Assembly (NCBI RefSeq): GCF_900112045.1 | Contig: NZ_FOJW01000002.1 | Coordinates: 69,962-133,961, forward strand | Source of the DNA: Lentibacillus halodurans | GTDB taxonomy: Bacteria; Bacillota; Bacilli; Bacillales; Amphibacillaceae | Direction: 5' to 3' | Length of the DNA: 64,000 bases | In this document: piece by piece, positions 8,601 to 18,823 of the stretch | How positions within the stretch are numbered: position 1 is the stretch's first letter | How the letters are laid out: each line of letters starts with the position of its first letter | Program-made: the position numbers and the translations under genes | The notes under the pieces: generated by a model | Database searches by the model: none | What the model saw: only the letters and a program-made list of their open reading frames with translations | Told to the model about the DNA's origin: nothing

Positions 8601-8866
8601 TCGAACCCAAAGTTGCCGGAAAAATGATGTCCAGTTTCCGGAGAGACGGGAAGAAGCTGCATGATGAATTGACTGAACGTGAACTTGAGGTGCTGCTTTG
8701 TATTGGAGAAGGATTAACGAATCAGGAGATCGGGGAAAAACTGTACATCGGTATTAAAACAGTGAAAACCCATGTCAGCAGTATTCTTGCTAAATTGGAC
8801 GTTTATGACTAGACTCAGGCTGCTGTGTATGTTCACAAAAATGACTTATGGAAGCAAAAAGATTAG
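8597..8866 (+). pseudogene. liaR: Response-regulator LiaR remnant, DNA-binding part only
   Basis: From GTG 8597 the frame encodes VIEPKVAGKMMSSFRR and a LuxR-type helix-turn-helix (LTERELEVLLCIGEGLTNQE, then KTVKTHVSSILAKL), as in the C-terminal half of LiaR. The receiver domain is missing. An in-frame TAG at 8810-8812 replaces what should be the Arg codon in VYDRTQAAV; reading through gives TQAAVYVHKNDLWK and ends at 8866, the expected LiaR end. So there are two lesions: the liaS-liaR deletion and a nonsense change. It overlaps the liaS stub by 4 bases in another frame. Confidence 0.9.
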
Positions 8867-8897
8867 CGGCGAGAAGGCTTCCTTTTTGCTTTTTTTC
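8852..8897 (+). terminator. Terminator after the lia remnant
   Basis: AAGCAAAAAG (8852-8861) pairs perfectly with CTTTTTGCTT (8882-8891) and is followed by a T run. The left arm lies in the last codons of the liaR remnant. Confidence 0.75.
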
Positions 8898-8946
8898 TGT
8901 TCTTGCTTGTATAATACTTGAGAAAATGAAATGAGGGGATGACCAT

Positions 8947-9372
8947 ATGGAAAATACAAAAACAAGGGAAACATTAATTATGGTCATATGGGCGCAAGCG
9001 CTTGTTGCCACGTTGGGCAGTCTGTTTTTTTCGGAAATCATGGGCTACGTACCATGCGAACTATGCTGGATACAGCGGATTTTGATGTATCCGCTCGTCA
9101 TTATTTATGGCACTGCCCTTATTAAGAAAGACTTGAACATTGCATTACCGGGGTTGATTTTAAGTGGAATCGGGATGCTGGTTTCGATTTATCATTATTT
9201 CATCCAAAAGCTCCCGGCATTACAGGATGCAGGTGATGCGTGCGGCGTTGTTCCATGTAATACGGAATACGTGAACTATTTCGGATTTGTTACGATCCCA
9301 TTTCTGGCCAGTACCGCATTTATCATTATATTCGTATTGCATCTTTTATTACTGAAACGGGGGAGGAAATAA
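8947..9372 (+). CDS. bdbC: DsbB-family disulfide oxidase (BdbC-like)
   Basis: A 141-residue protein with four membrane helices. Two redox cysteine pairs are present: C37-E-L-C40 at the start of helix 2 and C99/C104 in the second external loop, the DsbB pattern. It passes electrons from an extracytoplasmic thiol oxidase to quinone. It is followed after 3 bases by a membrane-anchored thioredoxin-fold protein, its probable partner. In Bacillus, BdbC/BdbD are needed for ComGC and other disulfide-containing exoproteins. Confidence 0.9.
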   Translation: MENTKTRETLIMVIWAQALVATLGSLFFSEIMGYVPCELCWIQRILMYPLVIIYGTALIKKDLNIALPGLILSGIGMLVSIYHYFIQKLPALQDAGDACGVVPCNTEYVNYFGFVTIPFLASTAFIIIFVLHLLLLKRGRK

Positions 9373-9375
9373 TTT

Positions 9376-9885
9376 ATGCAAAAGAAAATGCTGATCATTC
9401 TGGGTTCGATTGTCGTGCTATTTGCTGCCCTTTATTTTGTGATTGATTATAAAAATCAGCAGGCGATTGGGGACAACGAAAACCCATATGGAAAAGATGA
9501 CCTGGAACAGGCAACGATTGACCAGCTGGATGATCCAAACTACCAGAATCAAATTGTACCGGACGAATTGAGCGAACAACTGCATAACGGAGAGGATATG
9601 GTCGTTTATTTCTATGATCCGACATGTCCGCATTGTCAGGAATTAACACCGAGGCTGGTACCGATTGCAGAAGAAATGGATGTCGATATGAAAAAACTGA
9701 ACCTGCTTGAATTCCGGGATGCATGGGATCAATATGGCATTGAAAGCACCCCGACCCTGATTTACTTTGAAAACGGTGAGGAAGTTGATCGGGTCAATGG
9801 AGCACAACAAGATGACATATTCAGAGCGTTCTTCAACGAATATGTCATGAATGATTCGGAGAATAATGATGAGCAAGCAAGCTAG
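9376..9885 (+). CDS. Membrane-anchored thioredoxin-fold protein
   Basis: A 169-residue protein with an N-terminal membrane anchor (about 5-24) and an extracytoplasmic thioredoxin domain: active site C84-P-H-C87 and cis-Pro at P126 (ESTPTLIY). The C-terminus is acidic and rich in Asn. It forms a two-gene operon with the DsbB-like gene 3 bases upstream and may be the thiol partner of that oxidase. It is shorter than BdbD and lacks the helical insert of DsbA, so thioredoxin-like is safer than BdbD. Confidence 0.85.
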   Translation: MQKKMLIILGSIVVLFAALYFVIDYKNQQAIGDNENPYGKDDLEQATIDQLDDPNYQNQIVPDELSEQLHNGEDMVVYFYDPTCPHCQELTPRLVPIAEEMDVDMKKLNLLEFRDAWDQYGIESTPTLIYFENGEEVDRVNGAQQDDIFRAFFNEYVMNDSENNDEQAS

Positions 9886-9908
9886 GGAGTACCCTGGCTT
9901 GCGTTTTT
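9878..9908 (+). terminator. Terminator overlapping the end of the thioredoxin gene
   Basis: CAAGCTAGGG pairs with CCCTGGCTTG (one G-T pair, 4-base loop), followed by CGTTTTT. The stop codon lies in the left arm. Confidence 0.85.
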
Positions 9909-10040
9909 CTTAAAAAACAAATTCGGCTAACTCGGATTGAGCAAAACGGATTTCTGCATCCAACCTTTGGAAGACTTGGGATTTGATTTAACTCTCTAAT
10001 CTTTGGCTTTCGGAGAACGGATATGACACCCGAGATTTTC

Positions 10041-10538
10041 TTAATCCATATCGATCATATGGTAACTCGTCACGAAAGGTCTGTCCAGAAAGTATGCAGG
10101 TGGTTTGACGTCACCGCCACCTTGATGTGCCTGTTTAAATTGATCCGATTTTTTCCAGTTTTCAAAGTCAGCTTTGGATGCCCACTGAGTCATAACGATA
10201 TAAGTATTTCCTTTCTTTGGTCTTAATAAGCGGAATGCCTGAAATCCGGGCATGGATTCCACGTTCTGCTGCCGCTGTTTAAACTTGTCTTCAAATGTTG
10301 CCTTGCCTTCATCGGCTACCGGGATATTATTCATGACGACAAAACCTTCTGACCGGACTGTTCCATTTTCAATGAGAATCTCATATGCTCTCCCGGAAGC
10401 AAAGATGCTTTTTCCATTGCCTTCATAATAAACTAATGTACTTGCGCTCTCCCGCATAAAATAAAAATCGATATCCGGATGCTTATCCGGGAGTTTTTTT
10501 AAAAAATCAAGTGTCCCATTTGTCATATAGGCATTCAT
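10041..10538 (-). CDS. hmoB: Heme-degrading monooxygenase HmoB (YhgC-like)
   Basis: A 165-residue protein with a C-terminal ABM (antibiotic-biosynthesis monooxygenase) fold. The region FRLLRPKKGNTYIVMTQWAS and the NWKKSDQFKQAH segment match HmoB/YhgC, which opens the heme ring oxidatively and releases iron. The start has GAAAGGAGTG upstream. It lies next to pbpF and hemEHY, the same order as in B. subtilis, putting heme breakdown beside heme synthesis. Confidence 0.88.
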   Translation of the reverse strand: MNAYMTNGTLDFLKKLPDKHPDIDFYFMRESASTLVYYEGNGKSIFASGRAYEILIENGTVRSEGFVVMNNIPVADEGKATFEDKFKQRQQNVESMPGFQAFRLLRPKKGNTYIVMTQWASKADFENWKKSDQFKQAHQGGGDVKPPAYFLDRPFVTSYHMIDMD

Positions 10539-10630
10539 GACGACACTCCTTTCATTTTTCTCTTCCTATCATAACATACCAGCTTAGCTTGAACGTAAAT
10601 CGATTGATTCACTCTAACTGCCAGTAAATG

Positions 10631-10692
10631 TCCGATAAGCTCATCTTCCAATCAGTGGGGAAAGACGCCCCACTGATTGAAGAATCACTTTA
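10631..10692 (+). repeat. Dispersed palindromic repeat, copy 3
   Basis: A perfect stem AATCAGTGGGG/CCCCACTGATT with loop AAAGACG, tailed by GAAGAATCACTTTA. It is framed by an outer ACTGCCAGT/ACTGGCAGT inverted pair (about 10618 and 10704). Confidence 0.8.
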
Positions 10693-10764
10693 TCCCGCAT
10701 GTAACTGGCAGTAAGTCCCCAATTATAAGATTTGAAGAAGTTAACAAGATAAGTGCTGACTAAC

Positions 10765-10819
10765 TGCTCATCTAACAATCAGTGGGGAAAGACATCCCAC
10801 TGATTGAAGATTCACTTTA
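10765..10819 (+). repeat. Dispersed palindromic repeat, copy 4
   Basis: Stem AATCAGTGGG/CCCACTGATT with loop GAAAGACAT, tailed by GAAGATTCACTTTA. It is the same element as copy 3, in tandem orientation 130 bases away, upstream of pbpF. Confidence 0.8.
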
Positions 10820-10907
10820 AAATTATTATTAAGTAACATCAAGTATTAATACTTTCGTCTTTGCGAAAATTGTCGTATACTAATACGTGAGGTGAATTCA
10901 CAAGAAG

Positions 10908-13037
10908 ATGAAAAAGCTAAAGTGGCTGTTGCTTTCATTGGTTTTCGTTCTGGTATCGGGCATAATCGGATATGTTGTCATTTTATTCGGCGGCGGTCTC
11001 ATTGTTGATGAGGAAAATTTGGTTCTTGATGCCACAACAACGGTTGAAACAAGCGATGGAACAGTCATCGGTAAGTTATATAAAGAGAATCGGATGCCCA
11101 TCACGCTTGATAAGATTCCCGGACATGTCCAGGAGGCATTTATATCTATAGAGGACAGGCGATTTTATGAACATGCAGGGGTTGATTTCATTTCGGTTGT
11201 CCGGGCTGTTTATCGTGATATTGTTGCGATGGCTAAGGTAGAAGGCGCCAGCACGATAACCCAGCAGCTGGCGAAGAACTTGTTCCTGACGAATGATAAA
11301 ACATGGCTGCGTAAGACAAAAGAAGTTATGGCCGCTATTCATTTGGAACGGCATTTATCAAAAAATGAAATCCTCGAATTGTACTTAAATGAAATTTACT
11401 TTGGACAAGGTGTATATGGAGTCGAGGCTGCAGCCCGAAAATTTTTTAACAAGTCAGCAGCAGATTTAACAATATCAGAAGGGGCATTATTGGCAGGAAT
11501 GGCGAAAGCACCAAATGGCTATTCACCAGTAAACCATCCCGAAAAAGCAGAAAAACGGCGAAATGTTGTATTACAAGCAATGGATGATACAGGCAGCATT
11601 ACGACAGAGACACGTACACAGGCACAGGAAAAAAAACTTGGTTTGGATGTACAGGAATATGAACCGAAACCGTGGGCGGCAAGTTACATTGATTTAGTTT
11701 TAAAAGAAGCTGAAGACAAGTACCAGTTATCCAGTGATGAATTGCGACGCGGCGGATATCGTATTGTTGCTAACATCAACCAAAATATCCAGCAAATTGC
11801 CTATGAAAAATTTCAGAATGAGGATTATTTCCCGGGTAATACCGAGGGGGCTGAAGGTGCCTACGTTATGCTGGAACAAGATACGGGTGAAATTGCTGCT
11901 GCTGTCGGCGGCAGGGATTACCAGCTTGGTGACTTGAATCGTGTTACAGTCAATCGTCAGCCAGGGTCTGCGATCAAACCAATTGCTGTTTATGGTCCAG
12001 CTATGATGCAGGAAACCTATCAGCCGTATACACTTATTCCCGATCGAAAAATGGAAATTGATGGGTATACGGCAACAAATTATGATGATCAATATACCGG
12101 GTCGATTTCCATTTATGATGCAATTGTTGAGTCGAAAAATGTACCGTCCGTTTGGCTGTTAAACGAAATAGGCATTCCTTATGCGAAAGATTATTTAAAT
12201 AAACTGGGGCTGCGAATTCAAGATGAAGGACTGGCAATAGCATTGGGCGGATTATCAGAAGGTGTGACACCTTTACAAATGGCACAAAGCTACCGGCCAT
12301 TTGCAAATGGTGGCGAAACGATTGATGCGATTGCAATCGACCAAATCCTTGACAGAAAAGATGAGGTTGTTTATGAAGGAGAGACGGACACTGCAGAAGT
12401 GTTCAGTCCGCAAGTTGCCTGGAACATGACCTCAATCCTGTCCAATGTTGTCACATCAGGCACAGGAAGTGCAGGCGAGTATACAAAAGCATTGGCAGGT
12501 AAAACCGGTACCACACAGCACCCGTATGTTGATGATGCAGTGAAGGATGCATGGTTTGTCGGGTTTACACCGGACTATATAAGTGCAGCATGGATGGGTT
12601 ATGACACATCTGATGAGAATCATTACCTGACAGCCGGAAGTGAAATGCCGACTAGGCTGACCAAAGATATTTTATCGGAATTTGATGAACAGGAAACGCT
12701 GGCAGCTTCATTTGAAAAGCCGGAAAATGTTACTGCATTGCCTGAGCCAATTGAACTGCCTGAGGATATAACATTACATGGCGACTATTCGTTTGGCGGC
12801 TTTTCCCTTTTTAACGGAAAACTGGAGTGGACAAAAGCTGGGGATGATCGCATCGTTTATCACATTTATCGGGAGGAAGAAGGCATTGATGAACGGATCG
12901 GGGAAGTAGAAGGAGATAACAAATATACGATTGATCGTATTTCATTTTTTGGATCATCCCGCTACTATGTTGTTCCTTATGATCCATTGACGAACACAGA
13001 AGGGCAAAAGTCAAATACGGTTGAACTGTCAAGGTAA
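10908..13037 (+). CDS. pbpF: Class A penicillin-binding protein (PbpF-like)
   Basis: 709 residues: one N-terminal membrane anchor (about 5-27), a glycosyltransferase domain (EDRRFYEHAGVD with the catalytic Glu, then GASTITQQLAKNL) and a transpeptidase domain with S354-x-x-K (PGSAIKP), SKN near 409 and KTGTT near 532. A C-terminal fibronectin-like tail of about 90 residues follows. It polymerises and cross-links peptidoglycan outside the membrane. In B. subtilis pbpF is also just upstream of hemEHY and is used partly in sporulation. The upstream repeats (copies 3 and 4) lie in its promoter region. Confidence 0.92.
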   Translation: MKKLKWLLLSLVFVLVSGIIGYVVILFGGGLIVDEENLVLDATTTVETSDGTVIGKLYKENRMPITLDKIPGHVQEAFISIEDRRFYEHAGVDFISVVRAVYRDIVAMAKVEGASTITQQLAKNLFLTNDKTWLRKTKEVMAAIHLERHLSKNEILELYLNEIYFGQGVYGVEAAARKFFNKSAADLTISEGALLAGMAKAPNGYSPVNHPEKAEKRRNVVLQAMDDTGSITTETRTQAQEKKLGLDVQEYEPKPWAASYIDLVLKEAEDKYQLSSDELRRGGYRIVANINQNIQQIAYEKFQNEDYFPGNTEGAEGAYVMLEQDTGEIAAAVGGRDYQLGDLNRVTVNRQPGSAIKPIAVYGPAMMQETYQPYTLIPDRKMEIDGYTATNYDDQYTGSISIYDAIVESKNVPSVWLLNEIGIPYAKDYLNKLGLRIQDEGLAIALGGLSEGVTPLQMAQSYRPFANGGETIDAIAIDQILDRKDEVVYEGETDTAEVFSPQVAWNMTSILSNVVTSGTGSAGEYTKALAGKTGTTQHPYVDDAVKDAWFVGFTPDYISAAWMGYDTSDENHYLTAGSEMPTRLTKDILSEFDEQETLAASFEKPENVTALPEPIELPEDITLHGDYSFGGFSLFNGKLEWTKAGDDRIVYHIYREEEGIDERIGEVEGDNKYTIDRISFFGSSRYYVVPYDPLTNTEGQKSNTVELSR

Positions 13038-13189
13038 TGTCAATACTTGAATTGGGCAGGCATTTAGGGGAAGACATCATATATAATTTAAACAAATTGA
13101 TGACAATACGTAATATTTTCTATACAACGACATCGGAAATCGCTATAGTTGAAAATGGGCAATTTACGCTGCTATAAAGGGTGAACTAA

Positions 13190-14224
13190 GTGACAAGACA
13201 TTTGAATGAAGCCATTTTAAAAGTATACAACGGAGAGAAAGCCGATTATACCCCTGCATGGTTTATGCGCCAGGCAGGCAGGTCGCAGAAAGAATACCGT
13301 GAACTGAAGGAAAAATATTCTCTATTTGATATTACACACCAGCCTGAATTGTGTGCCTATGTAACGCGCCTTCCTGTTGAACACTACGGAGTGGATGCAG
13401 CGATTTTATATAAGGATATTATGTCACCACTGCCGGCACTAGGTGTGAATGTGGAAATTAAAAAGGGAGTCGGTCCGGTGATAGACAACCCAATCACTAA
13501 TTTTCAGGATGTTGAACAGTTGGGCTCCATCAATCCCCAACAAGACATACCGTATGTGCTGGATACAATCCGGCTGCTGACAGCGGAACAGCTGAATGTA
13601 CCGCTTATTGGCTTTAGCGGCGCTCCATTTACACTGGCAAGCTATATGATTGAAGGCGGACCATCAAAGAATTACAGTAAAACAAAAGCACTGATGTACA
13701 GTCAGCCCGATGTCTGGTTTGCGTTAATGGACAAACTAGCGAATATGACGATTACTTATGTGCAGGCGCAAATTGATGCCGGCGCCCGGGCGATTCAAAT
13801 TTTTGACTCATGGGTCGGAGCAGTGAATGTCTGGGACTATCGTTATTATATCAAGCCGGTCATGCAGCGGATTTTTTCGGAATTGCAATCAGAAAGCGTG
13901 CCATTGATTTTATTCGGTGTCGGTGCACGTCATTTGCTGCTGGAATGGAACGACTTGCCGGTTGATGTCATCGGCCTTGACTGGCGCACCTCCATTACCG
14001 AGGCACGGCAAATGGGGGTTACCAAAGTCTTACAGGGTAATCTTGATCCGACAGTTCTGCTTGCTGATTGGCAAACGATTGAGGCAAAAACGAAAGCTAT
14101 TTTAGATGAAAGCTGGCAGCAGGGAGGACATGTTTTTAACTTGGGGCATGGTGTCACACCGGATATTAAGCCGGAAACATTGAAAAAATTAACTGAGCTT
14201 ATCCATACGTATTCGAAACGATAA
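13190..14224 (+). CDS. hemE: Uroporphyrinogen decarboxylase HemE
   Basis: A 344-residue protein of normal family length. The substrate-binding [10 protein letters not shown] loop is at about residues 22-31, and FDSWVGA and GLDWR are present. It converts uroporphyrinogen III to coproporphyrinogen III. GTG start with AAAGGGTG upstream. A possible promoter (TTGATG, 18 bases, TATACA) lies at about 13097-13126. First gene of hemE-hemH-hemY, as in B. subtilis. Confidence 0.95.
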   Translation: MTRHLNEAILKVYNGEKADYTPAWFMRQAGRSQKEYRELKEKYSLFDITHQPELCAYVTRLPVEHYGVDAAILYKDIMSPLPALGVNVEIKKGVGPVIDNPITNFQDVEQLGSINPQQDIPYVLDTIRLLTAEQLNVPLIGFSGAPFTLASYMIEGGPSKNYSKTKALMYSQPDVWFALMDKLANMTITYVQAQIDAGARAIQIFDSWVGAVNVWDYRYYIKPVMQRIFSELQSESVPLILFGVGARHLLLEWNDLPVDVIGLDWRTSITEARQMGVTKVLQGNLDPTVLLADWQTIEAKTKAILDESWQQGGHVFNLGHGVTPDIKPETLKKLTELIHTYSKR

Positions 14225-14240
14225 TCGAGAGGTGTTACAA

Positions 14241-15179
14241 ATGGAAAAGAAAAAATTAGGACTGCTTGTGATGGCATACGGAACGCCTTACAAGGAAGAA
14301 GACATTGAACCGTACTATACAGATATTCGCCACGGAAGAAAACCATCCGAGGAAGCGCTGCAGGATTTGAAAGACCGCTATCAAGCAATTGGCGGCATTT
14401 CACCTCTGGCAAGAATCACGGAAGAGCAGACCAAAGCATTGAAAGAAAAACTGAATGCATCACAGGATGAGGTTGAATTCAAAGCGTATATCGGTCTGAA
14501 GCATATCCATCCGTTTATTGAAGATGCCGTTCAGCAAATGGCAGAAGATGGCATTGAGGAAGCTGTTTCAATTGTACTGGCACCGCATTACTCAACATTC
14601 AGTGTCAAATCGTATAACAAGCGTGCTAATGATACAGCAGCAACTTACAGCATTTCCATCGAATCAGTGGAAAGCTGGTATGATGAGCCAGGTTTTATCA
14701 AGTACTGGGCCGATCAAATCAGTGCCATTTATGATGAGTTGTCTGCACAAGAGCGGGAAAAAACTGTTCTGGTTGTTTCCGCACACAGCCTGCCGGAAAA
14801 GATTTTGCAAGATGGCGACCCTTATCCTGATCAGTTGAAGGAAACAGCCCGTCTCATTTCCGAAGCGACTGGAATCCAACATTATGCGATCGGCTGGCAA
14901 AGTGAAGGGAATACTCCTGATCCATGGCTCGGTCCGGATGTACAGGATTTGACCCGTGATTTGTATGAACAGAAAGGCTATCGTTCGTTCGTATATGTGC
15001 CGGTTGGCTTTATTGCCGATCACCTGGAAGTTTTATATGACAATGATTATGAATGTAAAGTGGTTTGTGATGAATTGGGAGCGAACTACTATCGTCCGGA
15101 AATGCCAAATACCCATCCGCAATTCATCGCAACTCTTGCTGATGTCGTTATGAAAAAGGTAAAGCGTGAAGTCCGATGA
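14241..15179 (+). CDS. hemH: Coproporphyrin III ferrochelatase (HemH/CpfC)
   Basis: A 312-residue ferrochelatase: the iron-site segment [13 protein letters not shown] and the later SAHSLPEKI and [18 protein letters not shown] motifs are visible. In Firmicutes this enzyme inserts iron into coproporphyrin III. A GTG at 14232 is in frame but overlaps the ribosome site GAGAGGTG, so the ATG at 14241 is preferred. Its stop overlaps the hemY start (ATGA). Confidence 0.94.
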   Translation: MEKKKLGLLVMAYGTPYKEEDIEPYYTDIRHGRKPSEEALQDLKDRYQAIGGISPLARITEEQTKALKEKLNASQDEVEFKAYIGLKHIHPFIEDAVQQMAEDGIEEAVSIVLAPHYSTFSVKSYNKRANDTAATYSISIESVESWYDEPGFIKYWADQISAIYDELSAQEREKTVLVVSAHSLPEKILQDGDPYPDQLKETARLISEATGIQHYAIGWQSEGNTPDPWLGPDVQDLTRDLYEQKGYRSFVYVPVGFIADHLEVLYDNDYECKVVCDELGANYYRPEMPNTHPQFIATLADVVMKKVKREVR

Positions 15180-16582
15180 GCGAAACAAAAAAGATTTTAA
15201 TAGCAGGCGGCGGAATAACCGGCTTATCCGCTGCCTACTACTTGCAAAAAGAAATCAGTGAAAAAGATCTCCCGTATGAAGTAAAGCTTATCGAAGCAGG
15301 CAGCCGGCTCGGCGGCAAAATAAAAACAACCAGACGCAATGGGTTTGTAATTGAGCAGGGGCCGGATTCGTTTTTATCACGGAAACAGCCTGGTGTTAAA
15401 CTGGTCCGGGAATTGGGATTAAGTGATCAGCTGGTACGCAACGGGACAGGACAATCCTATATTCTTGTGAATAATAAACTGCATAAAATGCCTAAAGGTT
15501 CCTATATGGGAGTGCCAATAAACATTCGTCCATTTTTGTTATCCCGTATTTTTTCGATGAAAGGAAAACTGCGTACAGGAATGGATTTTGTGCTGCCACG
15601 GGGAAAAACAGGTGACCAGTCACTGGGAGCGTTTTTCCGCTGGCGTTTTGGCAATGAATTGGTGGAAAATTTGATTGAGCCGTTATTATCGGGGATTTAT
15701 GCCGGTGATTTAGATGACATGAGCATCATGGCAACATTCCCGAATTTTTATCAGCTTGAACAGGACCACCGCAGTTTGATCAAAGGCTTGCAAAAGACGA
15801 TGCCGGAAAAGTCAAATCTGAAAAAATCAGACGGGAAAAAGCAGGGGATGTTTTTCTCATTTGAAAATGGACTGGAAACATTGGTTGAGCGGCTTGAGGA
15901 AGTTCTGGGCGATATGGTTTCATTGAACGTCGGAGTCGACCATGTCGAAAAGAAAGATCACGGCTACCATGTTTTGCTGAGTAATGGTGAAGTGTATAAA
16001 GCAGATGCAGTTGTCATGGCCACACCGCATGATACATTACCGAAAATGTTCAGCCAGTTTGATGTATTCGATGCATTCCACGACATTCCGTCTACATCTG
16101 TTGCCAATGTTGCCATGGCGTTTGATGAATCGGCGATTAAGCAGGATATCGACGGAACCGGATTTGTCGTATCACGAAATAGCAATTTCAGGATTACAGC
16201 ATGTACCTGGACACATAAAAAATGGCCGAATGCCGCACCGGATGGCAAAGCGCTCGTCCGCTGCTACGTCGGAAGACCGACTGACCAATCGGTGGTACAT
16301 TTATCAGACGAAGAAATTACTGACATTGTATTGAACGATTTGAATAAAACGATGAATATATCAGAGCAGCCTGAATTCAGCGTCATCAGCCGCTGGAATA
16401 ATGCAATGCCGCAATACACCGTCGGACATACCGAGCAGATTGCAAAAGTACGGGAAGATATGCAGGATAAGCTTCCGGGCCTATTTTTGGCCGGCAGTTC
16501 GTATGAAGGTGTTGGCATCCCGGATTGTATAGATCAAGGGGAAAAAGCAGTTGCTGATGTATTGGCGTTTTTGGGCAAATAA
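15176..16582 (+). CDS. hemY: Coproporphyrinogen III oxidase (HemY/CgoX)
   Basis: 468 residues, with the N-terminal FAD dinucleotide-binding motif [13 protein letters not shown] (about 11-23), EAGSRLGGK, and the C-terminal FAD motif [13 protein letters not shown]. It oxidises coproporphyrinogen III to coproporphyrin III for HemH. Start and stop codons overlap by 4 bases with hemH, so they are coupled. HemQ, the last pathway enzyme, is not in the window. Confidence 0.93.
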   Translation: MSETKKILIAGGGITGLSAAYYLQKEISEKDLPYEVKLIEAGSRLGGKIKTTRRNGFVIEQGPDSFLSRKQPGVKLVRELGLSDQLVRNGTGQSYILVNNKLHKMPKGSYMGVPINIRPFLLSRIFSMKGKLRTGMDFVLPRGKTGDQSLGAFFRWRFGNELVENLIEPLLSGIYAGDLDDMSIMATFPNFYQLEQDHRSLIKGLQKTMPEKSNLKKSDGKKQGMFFSFENGLETLVERLEEVLGDMVSLNVGVDHVEKKDHGYHVLLSNGEVYKADAVVMATPHDTLPKMFSQFDVFDAFHDIPSTSVANVAMAFDESAIKQDIDGTGFVVSRNSNFRITACTWTHKKWPNAAPDGKALVRCYVGRPTDQSVVHLSDEEITDIVLNDLNKTMNISEQPEFSVISRWNNAMPQYTVGHTEQIAKVREDMQDKLPGLFLAGSSYEGVGIPDCIDQGEKAVADVLAFLGK

Positions 16583-16677
16583 AATTGGAATCGGTATTGA
16601 ACAAAGTGTTTGGTGTCGGTTCTTTGTTTTGATTAACGGAAGCTGAACCTGGGCGAAAACGCAAAATATCGATAGAG

Positions 16678-16726
16678 AAGCGGGTGTATCAACAGAAGAA
16701 CGATAGAATCGACCGAAGTAAGTGTT
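16678..16726 (+). repeat. Short A/G-rich repeat related to 37526-37607
   Basis: Contains ATCAACAGAAGAACGATAG and AATCGACCGAAG, close to the 41-base tandem unit at 37526 (CGACAGAAGAACGAGAGAAT). No coding function is seen. Confidence 0.5.
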
Positions 16727-16761
16727 ATAAATAACATCATCCCGTACAAATCATTCAAAAA

Positions 16762-16794
16762 AAGTGCTTCAGCCAAGCCAAAGCTGAAGCACTT
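16762..16794 (-). terminator. Terminator of pepF
   Basis: A perfect 12-bp stem (AAGTGCTTCAGC/GCTGAAGCACTT) with a 9-base loop. A run of seven T follows on the minus strand. It lies directly after the pepF stop. Confidence 0.9.
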
Positions 16795-16803
16795 CTCCCT
16801 TAT

Positions 16804-18615
16804 TCATTCATAACTCTTTTCCAGATCATCAACGAGCTCGCCGACATAGGCAACTGCTTCCCTAATAGCATCCGGATTGGACATATCAATACCGGCTTTT
16901 TTGGCAAGGTCGAGCGGTTTCATAGTTCCGCCGGCTTTCAGTACTGTTAGCCAGCGGTCGACTGCAGGCTGCCCCTCTTCCCGGATCTTCTTTGCCATAG
17001 CAGTAGAAATCGTTAGACCTGCAGAATACGTATACGGATATAAACCCATGTAATAGTGCGGCTGCCGCATCCATGTCAGGCCTGCATCGTCATCGATCGA
17101 CACTGCGTCACCCCAGAAATTTTCGAGTGCTTCTTTCTTCTGTTCGGACAGTACTGCAGCGGTCAATGGTATTCCTTCCTCAGCCAAACTGTACACGCGA
17201 CGCTGGAATTCGCCTTCAAGCAAGTGTGTCACAAAGTTATGATAATAGGTTCCAAGGAGCGAGCTAATGACCCAGCGTTTCATCCGCTTGTTGTCCGTTT
17301 TGGCCAGCATATGATCAGCCAGCAGTAACTCATTTAAAGTAGATGGTGCTTCGATAAAATACGTGGATGCCCGTGTGTTGACAAGTGACTGATTTTTACC
17401 GGCAAGATAGAAGTGACCCGCATGTCCCAGCTCATGTGCCAGTACAAATGCCCCCCGCATTGTATCTGTCCACGTTATTAAAATATACGGGTGGACGTCA
17501 TATGGAGAAGAACAAAATGCTCCTGTTTGTTTTCCGACATTGTCGGCCCGGTCAACCCAGCGATTGTTAATACCCTGTTGCATGATGTCACTATACTCCG
17601 GTCCCATCACTTGAAGCGCTTCAAGAATCGTATCTGTTGCATCTTTGTATGTTGTAGCCGGATTGAATTCCGGATCAAGTGGCGCTTTCAAATCGGCGAA
17701 GCGCATCTCATCAAGGCCGAGTTTTTCCTGTTTCAGTCTTGCAAATCGGCGCATATGTGGAGCCAGTTCCCGCTGAATAACATCAAGTTGATTGTGGTAC
17801 ATATCTTTCGTTACCTGCTGTGGCTGCAGCAGCATATCGGTAACGGAGGCATAGGAACGCAGACGGGATGTTGTCACTTGCTTTGTCACTTCGGTGGCAT
17901 ATGTCGCTGCATAAGTGTTTTTATACTGGTTCAGCGTTTTAACGAATGAGCCATATGCCTTTCTGCGGGTCGTTGTATCGGATGACAGTTCATAGCTGTC
18001 CTCATAAAGTGCCGCCGACATTGGCAATTCTTCACCATTACTGTCTTTAATTGGATCAAATTCCATATCGGATGATTTGCTGCGCTGATAGATCATATAC
18101 GGTGCACTATGTACCTCATCAAGGGCTGCAAGTGTTTCTTCTATTTCAGGAGCTAACGTAAAAGGTTTTTTTTCCAAAACGTCATCAAGCATTTTCTGGT
18201 ATGTTTTCAATTCCGGTTCTTCACTTATAAAGTGTTCAATAGCATCACTTGATAACTGCAGGAGCTCATTTTCAACGAAAGATAGTTTGGCGCCGATTGC
18301 AGCCATTGCAGATGATACCTTGGCAGAGTCAGCCTGATTTTGCGGATCAGATCCATCTGAACTTGATTTAAGGTTGGCGTACGTCGCCACATGAATCAGG
18401 CGTTTTTCAAAATTCTCCTGAGCCTGCAGACCATTTAACAGGTTTTTGGCACTGGATGTCAGTCTTCCTCTATATTGGGTCACATCACTGACATTTGCCT
18501 GAAGGGCGTTTAATTCTTGTTCCCACGCTTCATGGGAAGCAAATAAATCGGTTAAATCCCACGTCTGTTCTGCCGGTACTTCAGAACGTGTCAGGCGTTT
18601 CGTTTTTGTTGTCAT
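16804..18615 (-). CDS. pepF: Oligoendopeptidase F
   Basis: A 603-residue M3-family metallopeptidase of normal length. The zinc motif H394-E-L-G-H398 is followed by the second-ligand Glu in FIEAPSTLNE. N-terminal PepF_N and central M3 domains are recognisable. It is a cytoplasmic enzyme that cleaves short peptides of about 7-17 residues. The start has GGGAGGGAG eight bases upstream. It is a single-gene unit. Confidence 0.93.
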   Translation of the reverse strand: MTTKTKRLTRSEVPAEQTWDLTDLFASHEAWEQELNALQANVSDVTQYRGRLTSSAKNLLNGLQAQENFEKRLIHVATYANLKSSSDGSDPQNQADSAKVSSAMAAIGAKLSFVENELLQLSSDAIEHFISEEPELKTYQKMLDDVLEKKPFTLAPEIEETLAALDEVHSAPYMIYQRSKSSDMEFDPIKDSNGEELPMSAALYEDSYELSSDTTTRRKAYGSFVKTLNQYKNTYAATYATEVTKQVTTSRLRSYASVTDMLLQPQQVTKDMYHNQLDVIQRELAPHMRRFARLKQEKLGLDEMRFADLKAPLDPEFNPATTYKDATDTILEALQVMGPEYSDIMQQGINNRWVDRADNVGKQTGAFCSSPYDVHPYILITWTDTMRGAFVLAHELGHAGHFYLAGKNQSLVNTRASTYFIEAPSTLNELLLADHMLAKTDNKRMKRWVISSLLGTYYHNFVTHLLEGEFQRRVYSLAEEGIPLTAAVLSEQKKEALENFWGDAVSIDDDAGLTWMRQPHYYMGLYPYTYSAGLTISTAMAKKIREEGQPAVDRWLTVLKAGGTMKPLDLAKKAGIDMSNPDAIREAVAYVGELVDDLEKSYE

Positions 18616-18753
18616 AATAATTACTCCCTCCCAATTTATTTCGTTACGCTAATTAATTATAAAATAAAAATAACTGAAATAATATCATTTTCGGATATTT
18701 TTTGGAAAATAACTGTGTGAATTCCCGGACAATCATTCAAAACAAACAAAAAA

Positions 18754-18777
18754 ATACAGCTGTATGAATAGCTGTAT
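18754..18777 (-). terminator. Terminator of yhfH
   Basis: ATACAGCT pairs with AGCTGTAT; the minus strand continues with a run of T. Confidence 0.75.
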
Positions 18778-18823
18778 CAATGGAAAGGAACTATATAGTA
18801 CAGTACAATGGAATTGGATGTTG

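Noticed and set aside
9376-9885. Thioredoxin-like gene as BdbD
   Set aside because: The domain is too short and lacks the DsbA helical insertion, though it pairs with a BdbC-like gene.
10023-10226. 67-codon plus-strand frame
   Set aside because: Shadow of hmoB on the other strand, without a ribosome site.
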